47,029 nucleotides of DNA. Origin: an uncultured Pseudomonadota bacterium. GTDB taxonomy: Bacteria; Myxococcota_A; UBA796; JAFGLY01. Location of the stretch: contig CALDOK010000206.1 of assembly GCA_937912125.1 (NCBI GenBank), forward strand, positions 1 to 47,029. The letters run 5' to 3'. Positions 7,055-13,721 of this stretch are shown piece by piece (the first letter of the stretch is position 1; every line of letters starts with the position of its first letter). A model generated the notes under the pieces. The model worked only from the letters and a program-made list of their open reading frames with translations, was not told the origin of the DNA and did no database searches. A program made the position numbers and the translations under genes.

Positions 7055-8317
7055 ATGTCCCCCATCCCCCCCGTGGCCGAGCTCGAGATCCTGTCCCAGG
7101 GCGATGAGGTGGTGCAGGGCTACACCGTGGACACCAACGCCGCCTGGATCGCCCAGCGGGCCACTGAGCTGGGGCTGGCGGTGGGCCGACACGCCAGCGT
7201 GGGTGACGACCCAGCCGCCATCGCCGGCCTGCTGTTCGAGGCTGCCGATCGGGCCACCGAGATCGTGTGCACCGGCGGGCTGGGCCCCACCGACGACGAC
7301 CACACGGCCGACGCCGTGGCTGCGGCCTTCGGGCTCGAGCTGCGGGTGCACCCCCAGGCCCTCGAGCAGATCCGCGCGCGCTACGCGACCTTCGGGCGGG
7401 AGCTGGACGTCACGGGGCAGCGTCAGGCGCGCATCCCCGCGGGGGCCCGCCTGCTCGAGAACCGCTGGGGAACGGCGCCGGGCTTCGTGGTGGAGCGCTG
7501 GCCTTGCAGGCTGTGGTTTCTCCCTGGCGTGCCTCGAGAGATGCGCCGGATGATGGAGGCCCATGTGATCCCAGGCTGGCGCAAGCGCTATCCTCAGCTC
7601 GAGGCGGGCCGCCTGGTCACCGTCCGCTGTGTGGGCCTGGGCGAGAGCCGTGCCCAGCTGTTGCTGCGCGGCCTCGAGCACCCGGCCGTGCGCCTGGGCT
7701 TCCGGGCCGCCGTGCCCGAGGTGCAGATCAAGCTGCGCTTCGAGGCCGACGCCGACGAGGCCTTTGTCGCCGAGTATGTGGAGCAGGTGCGCGGCGTGGT
7801 GGAGCGCTGGGCCTACACCGTTCAGGACAGCACGGTGCCGGGGTCCGGGGGGAGCCTCGAAGGGGTCGTCGGGCGCGCCCTGCTGGCCAGGGGCGAGACC
7901 GTGGCCACCGCCGAGAGCTGCACCGCAGGTCGCGTGGCCGCCGCGTTGACCCGCAAGCCGGGGAGCTCCGCCTGGATGCTCGAGGGGGCCGTGGTGTACT
8001 CGAACGCGGCCAAGGAGCGGCTGTGTGGCGTACCCGCGGCCATGCTCGAAGAGCACGGCGCGGTGAGCGAGCCCGTGGCGCTGGCCCTGGCCCAGGGTGT
8101 CCGCCAGCGCTCGGGCGCCACCTGGGGCCTCGCCACCACCGGCATCGCCGGTCCCGGCGGCGGCACCGAGGACAAGCCCGTGGGCACAGTGCACATCGCC
8201 GTGGCGGGGCCCGAGGGCACGGCGCACCGGCTGCTGCGCCTGCCCGGTGACCGCCAGCACGTGATGGATCTGAGCGTGGCCTCCGTGCTGAAGCTGCTGC
8301 ACGAGCAGCTGAGCTGA
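7055..8317 (+). CDS. cinA: CinA family protein (NMN deamidase / ADP-ribose pyrophosphatase type)
   Basis: A full-length two-domain CinA of 420 residues. The N-terminal molybdopterin-binding-like domain (about 1-170) has LSQGDEVVQG, the CTGGLGPTDDD motif and FLPGVPREM. The C-terminal PncC-like domain (about 260-415) has AESCTAG, VVYSNAAK and TGIAGPGGG, the residues associated with nicotinamide mononucleotide deamidation in pyridine nucleotide recycling. ATG 7055 follows GAGG at about 8 nt. A GGATAG box lies 24 nt upstream. The neighbours are unrelated, as is common for cinA. In some bacteria the gene is linked to competence, but nothing here supports that. Confidence 0.95.
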   Translation: MSPIPPVAELEILSQGDEVVQGYTVDTNAAWIAQRATELGLAVGRHASVGDDPAAIAGLLFEAADRATEIVCTGGLGPTDDDHTADAVAAAFGLELRVHPQALEQIRARYATFGRELDVTGQRQARIPAGARLLENRWGTAPGFVVERWPCRLWFLPGVPREMRRMMEAHVIPGWRKRYPQLEAGRLVTVRCVGLGESRAQLLLRGLEHPAVRLGFRAAVPEVQIKLRFEADADEAFVAEYVEQVRGVVERWAYTVQDSTVPGSGGSLEGVVGRALLARGETVATAESCTAGRVAAALTRKPGSSAWMLEGAVVYSNAAKERLCGVPAAMLEEHGAVSEPVALALAQGVRQRSGATWGLATTGIAGPGGGTEDKPVGTVHIAVAGPEGTAHRLLRLPGDRQHVMDLSVASVLKLLHEQLS

Positions 8318-8329
8318 ACCTCGCCGCGA

Positions 8330-8335
8330 TACCTT
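8330..8335 (+). promoter_or_regulatory. -10-like TACCTT before the hydrolase gene
   Basis: TACCTT fits TANNNT and lies 18 nt before the ATG at 8354, after the cinA stop at 8317. The 36-bp gap suggests that the hydrolase may have its own promoter rather than relying only on cinA readthrough. Confidence 0.35.
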
Positions 8336-8353
8336 CCAGGCAGGAGGCCGACC

Positions 8354-9121
8354 ATGCCGAAGCTCTTAGTCCTGCTCGCCGCGCTCCCCCTGGCCACGCT
8401 CGTAGCCTGTGGCGACAAGCCCGCCGACGACACCGCCATCGAGGACACGGCTCCAGACTTCGTGCCCCCCGAAGGTGGGGTGATCCAGCTCGAGGCCCGC
8501 GACGGCGTGCTGCTCGAGGCCGACTACTACCCCTCGGACCACGCCGGGGCGCCGTCCATCGTGCTGCTCCACATGTACGCGGTCTACTACGATCGCACGG
8601 GCTGGCCCCTGGACTTCATCGAGACCCTGCAGGGGCATGGCTGGTCCGTGATCGTCCCCGATCGCCGGGGCGCCGGAAACTCCGAGGGCGATCCAGAGGA
8701 GTCTTGGGACGGCGAGAAGGGCAAGTGGGACGTGGAGGCCTGCACCCTCAGGCTCCAGGAGGACGGCTACGGGGCCCCGGCCATCATCGGCGCCAGCAAC
8801 GGCACCACCAGCATGATCGACTACGCCATCTGGGCGCCCGACGAGGGCCTCCCCCAGCCCGTGGCCCTGGGCTTCATGACCGGCGGCAGCTACACCTCGG
8901 CCAACAACTTCATGTCCGGGCTGCCCGTGCTGCCGGCTATCTTCACCTACTCCACCGCCGAGGCCGCCTGGTCCCAGGGCAAGCAGGATGACAACCCCGG
9001 CGACTGGGAGTTCTTCGAGTACCCCAACGGCGACCACGGCACCCTGATGTTCGACGCCGCGCCCGAGGTGGCCGACGATCTCGAGAGCTTCCTGCTGAAG
9101 TGGCTCGAAGACCTGGGCTAG
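8354..9121 (+). CDS. alpha/beta-hydrolase lipoprotein
   Basis: A 255-residue protein with a signal peptide and lipobox (LVAC, Cys19), followed by an Asp/Thr-rich linker (DDTAIEDTAPD) and an alpha/beta-hydrolase fold. Visible elements are the oxyanion-region segment IVLLHMYA, the strand and turn VIVPDRRGAGNSEG, the nucleophile elbow GASNG (Ser at about 157), and a late His in NGDHG. The fold and catalytic Ser/His are convincing, but the substrate is unknown; esterase or peptidase activity on the cell surface is likely. The start has a strong AGGAGG 5 nt upstream. Its stop overlaps the GrpB gene stop through a shared CTAG. Confidence 0.85.
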   Translation: MPKLLVLLAALPLATLVACGDKPADDTAIEDTAPDFVPPEGGVIQLEARDGVLLEADYYPSDHAGAPSIVLLHMYAVYYDRTGWPLDFIETLQGHGWSVIVPDRRGAGNSEGDPEESWDGEKGKWDVEACTLRLQEDGYGAPAIIGASNGTTSMIDYAIWAPDEGLPQPVALGFMTGGSYTSANNFMSGLPVLPAIFTYSTAEAAWSQGKQDDNPGDWEFFEYPNGDHGTLMFDAAPEVADDLESFLLKWLEDLG

Positions 9122-9642
9122 GCGCGCCGGGCCAGCGCCAGGATCCGGGCCACGAAGCAGGACTTGGCCTCGCTGTAGGCGTCGCGATCGGCCTGGTGTG
9201 TCGCCGCCAGATCGCGCTTGAGCTGCCAGTACTCGTCCCGGGCCCAGCCGTGGGCGCGCAGGAAGTCCCTGAAGGCCAGCTGGGCGTGCCACTGGCCCTC
9301 GCCGGGTGCGTACATGTGGGCGTGGCAGTCGTCCATGCGTCGGTAGAAGTGTCGCCGCTCGAGCCCGTAGGAGCCCATGTACTCGAAGCCCAGCGCGGCC
9401 ATGGCGTCCGCGCAGCGAGGGCCGTCGTCGTGGCGGCGCAGCGCCGGCATCAGGTCGATCACCGGCTTGGCGCCCAGCCCGGGCACCGCGGTGCTGCCGA
9501 TGTGTTCGATGTGGGTGAGCCACGGGCCGCAGGCGGCCAGGATGGCGTCGCGGTAGCGCGTGAAGCGCCCAGGCCAGGCCGGGTCGTAGGGGACCAGGAC
9601 CACGGGGCCGGGGGTCGGGGCGGAGCCAGGGGAGGGGAGCAT
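9118..9642 (-). CDS. GrpB family (UPF0157) nucleotidyltransferase-like protein
   Basis: A 174-residue GrpB-family protein. The conserved core is clear: VPYDPAWPGRF near the N-terminus, the IEHIGSTAVPGLGAKPVIDLM block (nucleotidyltransferase-like), and the C-terminal ARDEYWQLKRDLA helix. The biochemical role of the family is poorly defined; some members are fused to dephospho-CoA kinase. It is cytosolic. There is no ribosome binding site before ATG 9642 and a GATACG box lies 8 nt upstream, so the mRNA may be leaderless. It converges with the hydrolase gene with a 4-bp stop overlap. Confidence 0.9.
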   Translation of the reverse strand: MLPSPGSAPTPGPVVLVPYDPAWPGRFTRYRDAILAACGPWLTHIEHIGSTAVPGLGAKPVIDLMPALRRHDDGPRCADAMAALGFEYMGSYGLERRHFYRRMDDCHAHMYAPGEGQWHAQLAFRDFLRAHGWARDEYWQLKRDLAATHQADRDAYSEAKSCFVARILALARRA

Positions 9643-9650
9643 GGGCAGAG

Positions 9651-9656
9651 CGTATC
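9651..9656 (-). promoter_or_regulatory. -10-like GATACG close to the grpB-like start
   Basis: On the minus strand GATACG ends 8 nt before the ATG at 9642. The spacing matches that before ruvX, the radical SAM activase and the GreA-like gene, none of which has a Shine-Dalgarno sequence. It lacks the usual final T of a -10 hexamer. Confidence 0.3.
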
Positions 9657-9681
9657 GCGCTGTCTGTGCCTTGCGATTCCG

Positions 9682-9695
9682 CTCGAATGTTCGAG
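9682..9695. promoter_or_regulatory. inverted repeat, possible operator
   Basis: CTCGAA-TG-TTCGAG is a perfect 6-bp inverted repeat with a 2-bp centre. It sits in the 161-bp divergent gap between the GrpB gene and the repeat-protein gene, 27 bp beyond the GrpB -10 box. The size and position suit a dimeric repressor or activator site. No regulator gene is adjacent. Confidence 0.35.
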
Positions 9696-9803
9696 GCCGG
9701 GCGTTCGTCGGGGGTGGGGTTCGAGGGCGCCGGCTGTCCTCGCCGTGCTGGGTGTGCGGCTCCCGGCGCGCTACCTCCAGCTCCCCGACCGCCGAGGAAG
9801 ACC

Positions 9804-10391
9804 ATGAAGCTCGCCCTGATCGCCCTCTCTTTGCTCGTCGCCCCCACCATGGCCGGGCCCAGCGCCGTGGCCGTCAAGAAGGTGGGGTCCTGCCCCAGCG
9901 GGTACTCCACCAGCGGCGACTACTGCAATCCGTCCAGCTCGAGCTCCCGCTTCGCGGTGGAGAAGGTGGGCTCGTGCCCCAGCGGGTACAGCACCAGCGG
10001 CGACTACTGCCTGGCCAGCTCCGACAGCTCGCGCCACGCCACGCCCAAGGTGGGGTCCTGCCCCAGTGGCTACAGCACCAGCGGCGACTACTGCCTGCAG
10101 AGCTCTTCTTCTTCCTCTTCGAGCTCGGGCCGTCCCGACATGACCCCGGTGGCCCTGGCCAAGGTGGGCTCGTGCCCCAGCGGGTACAGCACCAGCGGCG
10201 ACTACTGCAACCCGTCGAGCTCGAGCTCCCGCTACGCCGTGGTCAAGGTGGGGTCGTGCCCCAGCGGGTACAGCACCAGCGGCGAGTACTGCCTGGCCAG
10301 CTCGGACAGCTCCAGGCATGCGGTGCCCAAGGGTGGCAGCTGCCCGAGTGGGTATTCCTCGAGCGGGGACTACTGCCTGTCCAGTGACTGA
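9804..10391 (+). CDS. secreted six-repeat cysteine/serine-rich protein
   Basis: A 195-residue protein with a signal peptide (cleavage probably after residue 17, in TMAG) and no lipobox. The mature protein is six copies of a module centred on KVGSCPSGYSTSGDYC. The modules begin at residues 26, 54, 82, 120, 148 and 176, so the period is 28 except for one 38-residue gap containing a run of nine Ser. Each module has two Cys eleven residues apart, twelve in all, which suggests one disulfide per module in an extracellular protein. The linkers alternate in an order showing that a three-module block was duplicated. ATG 9804 has GAGGA 6 nt upstream; longer in-frame starts lack a signal peptide. I do not know the family or function. 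Confidence 0.85.
   Translation: MKLALIALSLLVAPTMAGPSAVAVKKVGSCPSGYSTSGDYCNPSSSSSRFAVEKVGSCPSGYSTSGDYCLASSDSSRHATPKVGSCPSGYSTSGDYCLQSSSSSSSSSGRPDMTPVALAKVGSCPSGYSTSGDYCNPSSSSSRYAVVKVGSCPSGYSTSGEYCLASSDSSRHAVPKGGSCPSGYSSSGDYCLSSD
9879..10376 (+). repeat. six coding repeats (84-bp period) of the Cys module
   Basis: Six near-identical coding units, spaced 84 bp except between units 3 and 4 (114 bp). Linkers after units 1 and 4 encode NPSSSSSR, and linkers after units 2 and 5 encode LASSDSSRHA. This indicates duplication of a three-unit block, with a poly-Ser insertion at the junction. Confidence 0.9.
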
Positions 10392-10396
10392 CCTTG

Positions 10397-10409
10397 CCCC
10401 GAGACGGGG
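10397..10409. terminator. short hairpin between convergent genes
   Basis: CCCCG-AGA-CGGGG forms a perfect 5-bp GC stem 5 nt after the repeat-protein stop codon and 40 nt before the stop of the convergent DUF1292 gene. There is no U-tract. It could act in either direction. Confidence 0.35.
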
Positions 10410-10449
10410 GCGTCCCAGGGAGCCGTGCGAACCGCCGACAGGCCGCTCG

Positions 10450-10758
10450 CTACGCGTCTTCTTCCGCGCCGCCCAGCAGCTGGACCGCGACGTCGAACAG
10501 GCGCTGGGCCAGGTCTTCGTCTTCGATGGGGGTGAAGAACCGGCTCCCGTTCTCCACGCCCGTGTGGAAGACGAACAGCTCGAACTCGCCCTTGTCCAGC
10601 TCCTCGGCTGGGGTGAGTGCTGCGTACTCTGAGCCCTCGAGCTCGAAGGCGATCAGCTGGACGAAGTCGATGGTCTCGCCCAGCTCGTTCTCGAAGGTGA
10701 TGATGTCGAGGTCGGCGTCGATGTTCGGGACGTCTCCGACGTGGTCCTTGCGGGTCAT
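10450..10758 (-). CDS. DUF1292-like small acidic protein
   Basis: A 102-residue acidic protein with no signal peptide. The pattern DIITFENELGETIDFVQLIAF, then GSEYAALTP and FFTPIEDEDLAQRLFDVA, matches the DUF1292 (YrzB-like) layout: a beta-rich half followed by a helical tail. The function of that family is unknown. ATG 10758 follows GGGAG at 5 nt. The gene sits alone between the secreted repeat protein (convergent) and the GH2 gene (same strand, 81 bp downstream). The match is from pattern memory and is moderate. Confidence 0.75.
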   Translation of the reverse strand: MTRKDHVGDVPNIDADLDIITFENELGETIDFVQLIAFELEGSEYAALTPAEELDKGEFELFVFHTGVENGSRFFTPIEDEDLAQRLFDVAVQLLGGAEEDA

Positions 10759-10839
10759 GGCTGCTCCCGGGGGGCGGGTTGCGTGGGAATCCGACGTCGC
10801 CGCATAAGCCCGCGCGCCCGGGCGCGCACCTGTGCGTGA

Positions 10840-13065
10840 CTAAGGGGCCGGGTAGCGGCGCCAGCCCGCCGCGACCAGCTCGCCGTCGATGCCCGCCAGC
10901 ACCAGCAGCAGGGAGTCCTGGCCTGTGCCTTCGAGGGTGATGACGCCGGCGGGGTGCAGGCCCCAGCCAGCCTCGAGATCCAGGCGGCCTTCACCCAGCA
11001 GGCCATTCAGGACCCCACCATCCTCGCCAAGCGGCAGGTGGGCCCATCCCAGGGTCACCGCCTCTGCCGCCATGGGTGAGCCGTCACCTCCCCGGGCGAA
11101 GGAGATCTCGACCTGCACCGCGTCACCCGAGGGCAGGGCCTGGCCGGGCACACCCTCGATGACCACGGCGTCGGCCTGGTTGACACCGAGGATGTTGTCC
11201 AGGCCGGTCAGCCCGTGCTCTTTGGCCTGCCGGTCGTAGCCCAGCAGCCCGTTGCGCTCCCACTCCACGTCGGTCAGCTGGGTGAAGACATAGCCGGCGA
11301 TGCGGGGGCGGGCGCGGATGGCGCTGATCCAGCCGGTGAAGTGCTGGCCGATCTCGGGGCCCTCGAGCCCCACGGTCTCGTAGCAGCCGGCGCCCGCGAA
11401 CTCCGACAGCAGCAGGGGCTGGCCCTGGTGCTCGAAGCCGTCGCAGTACAGGTGATCGCCGCCGATGGTCGACCCGGCCAGCACCTGCTCGAGGTGCTCG
11501 TCGATGGCCTGCCAGTCGTCGCTGTAGAAGTGCCAGGAGGTGAAGTCGGGGTCCAGGTGGTCGTAGACCCCGGTGACCACGTCGGTGGTGCTCTCGTCCT
11601 CGATCCAGCGGCTGGGGTCCAGCCCGCGGGCGAAGGCCAGGCTGTCGAGCACCCAGGCCTGCAGCTCGTCGTCACTGCAGATGTCGTCGGGCTCGGTGAG
11701 CCCCCACGCCTCGTTGAACAACACCCAGCTCACCAGGCTGGGGTGGTTGTGATCCCGCCGCCAGGCGTCCTCGAGGTCCCGCCGCCAGTGCTCGCGGTAG
11801 GGGGTCCCGGGGACGTTGTCGAGGAAGGCGTAGGGCGTAGGGATGTCCTGCATCACCAGCAGGCCCATGCGGTCGGCATGCCAGAGCTTGCGGGGCTCGG
11901 GGTGCATGGCGTGGACGCGCAGCAGGTTGAAGCCCAGGTCCCGGGTGGCCTCGAGGTCGGCCACCAGGGTGTCCTCGTCGGGGTAGGTGAGCAGGCCCTC
12001 GGGGTTGTAGTTCTGATCCAGCACGCCCCGCAGGTAGATGGGCTCGCCGTTGAGGGTGAAGACCTGGAACTGGTCTTCGACGGGCACGCCGTCGTGGGGA
12101 CCGTGCCCCGGCGCCCAGTCCAGGCCCAGGCCGCGCACCCCGAAGGCGCTGTGGACCCGGTCCTCGCCGCGACCTACGGTGACCTCGTACAGCAGGGGGT
12201 TGGCAGGCGACCACAGGGCGGGGCCGTCATGCTGGGGGAACAGCGCGGTGAGGTCGAAGCTCGCCGCGTCGCCGATGGAGGCCTCCCAGGTGGCCGTGCC
12301 CCCTCGCGGGTCTTCGATCTCCACCGAGATCGGCTCGTCGCCGCCCTGGGAGAGCTCGAACGCCAGCTCCACCCGCCCGGTGCGCCAGTCGGGGTGGAAC
12401 CAGGCCCCGGCCAGGTAGGCCTGGGGCCTGCCCTCGAGGTACACCGTCTGCCAGATGCCGCTGGAGCGGGTGTACCAGCTGCCTCCCTGCTTGCCGTTGA
12501 GGATGTCGGGCTCGTCCTCGGCCCAGTCTTCGATCCGCACGGTGAGCTGGTTGAGGCCCGGGTGCATGGCGTCGGTGAGCTCGAGCTCGAAGGGCAGCCA
12601 GCCGCCCTCGTGGCTGCCCAGCTCGATCCCGTTGAGCCAGACCGTGGCCCGCCAGTCCACGGCGCCGAAGATCAGGAAGGTCCGGTCCAGATCCCAGCGG
12701 GGCGCGGTGAAGCTGCGCTGGTACCAGCTGACCCCCTGGAAGGTGGGGTCGGTCATGGCGTGCGCGGCGGAGCCGTCGTCGGGGAAGGGCTCCCCCAGGC
12801 CGCTGGCGGGGCTCTCGAAGGGGAAGGGGACCAGGATCTCCTGGCTCAGGATCCCAGGCTGGGCGTACCAGGCCTGCTCGACGCCCAGGTCGTCGGGGTC
12901 GTGGTCGAAGGCCCAGGGGCCGTTGAGGTTGACCCAGGCGTCCCGCCGCCAGTCGGGGCGGGGGTGCTCGGGCTTGGGGATGGCGGGCGCGAGGGCGCTG
13001 TCTACCGAGGGGCCGGGGCAGCCCAATGCGGCCATCAGCAGCGCGGCGGGCCAGCCCCGGATCAC
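10840..13065 (-). CDS. glycoside hydrolase family 2 lipoprotein
   Basis: A 741-residue exported enzyme. After a short signal peptide and Cys16 come the GH2 modules: an N-terminal jelly-roll sugar-binding domain (about 40-215), an immunoglobulin-like domain (about 220-310) and a TIM barrel (about 330-620). The acid/base Glu452 lies in LFNEAWG and the nucleophile Glu555 in LLLSEFAG. The family includes beta-galactosidases, glucuronidases and mannosidases; the exact sugar cannot be read from sequence. A C-terminal beta-rich domain follows. The start is GTG 13065, whose GTGA overlaps the stop of the upstream lipoprotein gene, so translation is probably coupled. A longer frame to 13380 gives no sensible N-terminus. 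Confidence 0.9.
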   Translation of the reverse strand: MIRGWPAALLMAALGCPGPSVDSALAPAIPKPEHPRPDWRRDAWVNLNGPWAFDHDPDDLGVEQAWYAQPGILSQEILVPFPFESPASGLGEPFPDDGSAAHAMTDPTFQGVSWYQRSFTAPRWDLDRTFLIFGAVDWRATVWLNGIELGSHEGGWLPFELELTDAMHPGLNQLTVRIEDWAEDEPDILNGKQGGSWYTRSSGIWQTVYLEGRPQAYLAGAWFHPDWRTGRVELAFELSQGGDEPISVEIEDPRGGTATWEASIGDAASFDLTALFPQHDGPALWSPANPLLYEVTVGRGEDRVHSAFGVRGLGLDWAPGHGPHDGVPVEDQFQVFTLNGEPIYLRGVLDQNYNPEGLLTYPDEDTLVADLEATRDLGFNLLRVHAMHPEPRKLWHADRMGLLVMQDIPTPYAFLDNVPGTPYREHWRRDLEDAWRRDHNHPSLVSWVLFNEAWGLTEPDDICSDDELQAWVLDSLAFARGLDPSRWIEDESTTDVVTGVYDHLDPDFTSWHFYSDDWQAIDEHLEQVLAGSTIGGDHLYCDGFEHQGQPLLLSEFAGAGCYETVGLEGPEIGQHFTGWISAIRARPRIAGYVFTQLTDVEWERNGLLGYDRQAKEHGLTGLDNILGVNQADAVVIEGVPGQALPSGDAVQVEISFARGGDGSPMAAEAVTLGWAHLPLGEDGGVLNGLLGEGRLDLEAGWGLHPAGVITLEGTGQDSLLLVLAGIDGELVAAGWRRYPAP

Positions 13066-13682
13066 TGGGGCACGTACCCGTAGAAGGTCCAGCGGAACAG
13101 GGCGGTCTGGGTGGCCTCGTCGTGGTCCCAGGAGCGGGCCTCGATCTCCACCTGGTTGATGACGGCGCCCTCGAGGCCGGACAGGTCGTAGTAGTCCTCC
13201 CGCAGGGTCAGGGCCTGGTGGAAGTCGTCCTCGAGGCCGGTGACGTAGGTGCAGAAGTCCTCGTCCACGCCATCGGTGAGGCGCTGCTGCACGCCCTCCC
13301 AGCCGCCGAGGTCCCGGGTCCAGCCCGTGGTCAGAGGCGCGTCGTGGCCGATCTCGAGGGGGGGCTCGAAGATCACCCACTGGGAGGTGGCCAGGTGGGT
13401 GTCGTAGGCCAGCTGCACGCCCAGCCGGGTGGAGGTGGTGTCCATGAAGTTCTGGCTGGTCTCGAAGATGCTCAGCCAGTCGAGCTCGCAGGCATCAGGG
13501 ATGCCGTCGTCGTCGTCGTCCTGGCCGTCGTCCGCCCCCGGGCAGGCGTCGTCGCCGTCGCAGACCCCGTCGCCGTCGCTGTCGGGACAGGTGTCGGGCG
13601 CTCCGGTCTCGCCGGTGGTGTCGTCGGTGGGCTTGGGGGTGCAGGCGCCGAGCAGGCCCAGCAGCATGGTGGTCGTTCGCAT
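13062..13682 (-). CDS. lipoprotein with thrombospondin type 3-like calcium repeats
   Basis: A 206-residue lipoprotein (lipobox LGAC, Cys14). A Thr/Asp linker leads into Asp-rich segments DSDGDGVCDGDDACPG and DDDDDGIPDACE, typical thrombospondin type 3 calcium-binding repeats. The rest, about 135 residues, ends in a beta-rich segment (INQVEIEARSWDHDE) that I do not recognise. Ca-stabilised surface display is the likely theme. GGAGGA lies 5 nt before ATG, with TAGACT 25 nt upstream. It is the first gene of a two-gene unit with the GH2 enzyme, so it may help bind or process the same glycan; that is inference from coupling only. Confidence 0.85.
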   Translation of the reverse strand: MRTTTMLLGLLGACTPKPTDDTTGETGAPDTCPDSDGDGVCDGDDACPGADDGQDDDDDGIPDACELDWLSIFETSQNFMDTTSTRLGVQLAYDTHLATSQWVIFEPPLEIGHDAPLTTGWTRDLGGWEGVQQRLTDGVDEDFCTYVTGLEDDFHQALTLREDYYDLSGLEGAVINQVEIEARSWDHDEATQTALFRWTFYGYVPQ

Positions 13683-13707
13683 GTCGTTCCTCCGCCGCGT
13701 GGGCCTC

Positions 13708-13713
13708 AGTCTA
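13708..13713 (-). promoter_or_regulatory. -10-like TAGACT for the TSP3/GH2 unit
   Basis: TAGACT on the minus strand fits TANNNT and lies 25 nt before the lipoprotein ATG, in the 39-bp gap after the diguanylate cyclase stop. It suggests that the two-gene unit has its own promoter. Confidence 0.4.
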
Positions 13714-13721
13714 CCAGAGGA

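Noticed and set aside
9879..10376. CRISPR-like regular repeats at 84-bp spacing
   Set aside because: They are in-frame coding repeats of a secreted protein with conserved amino acids, not spacers.
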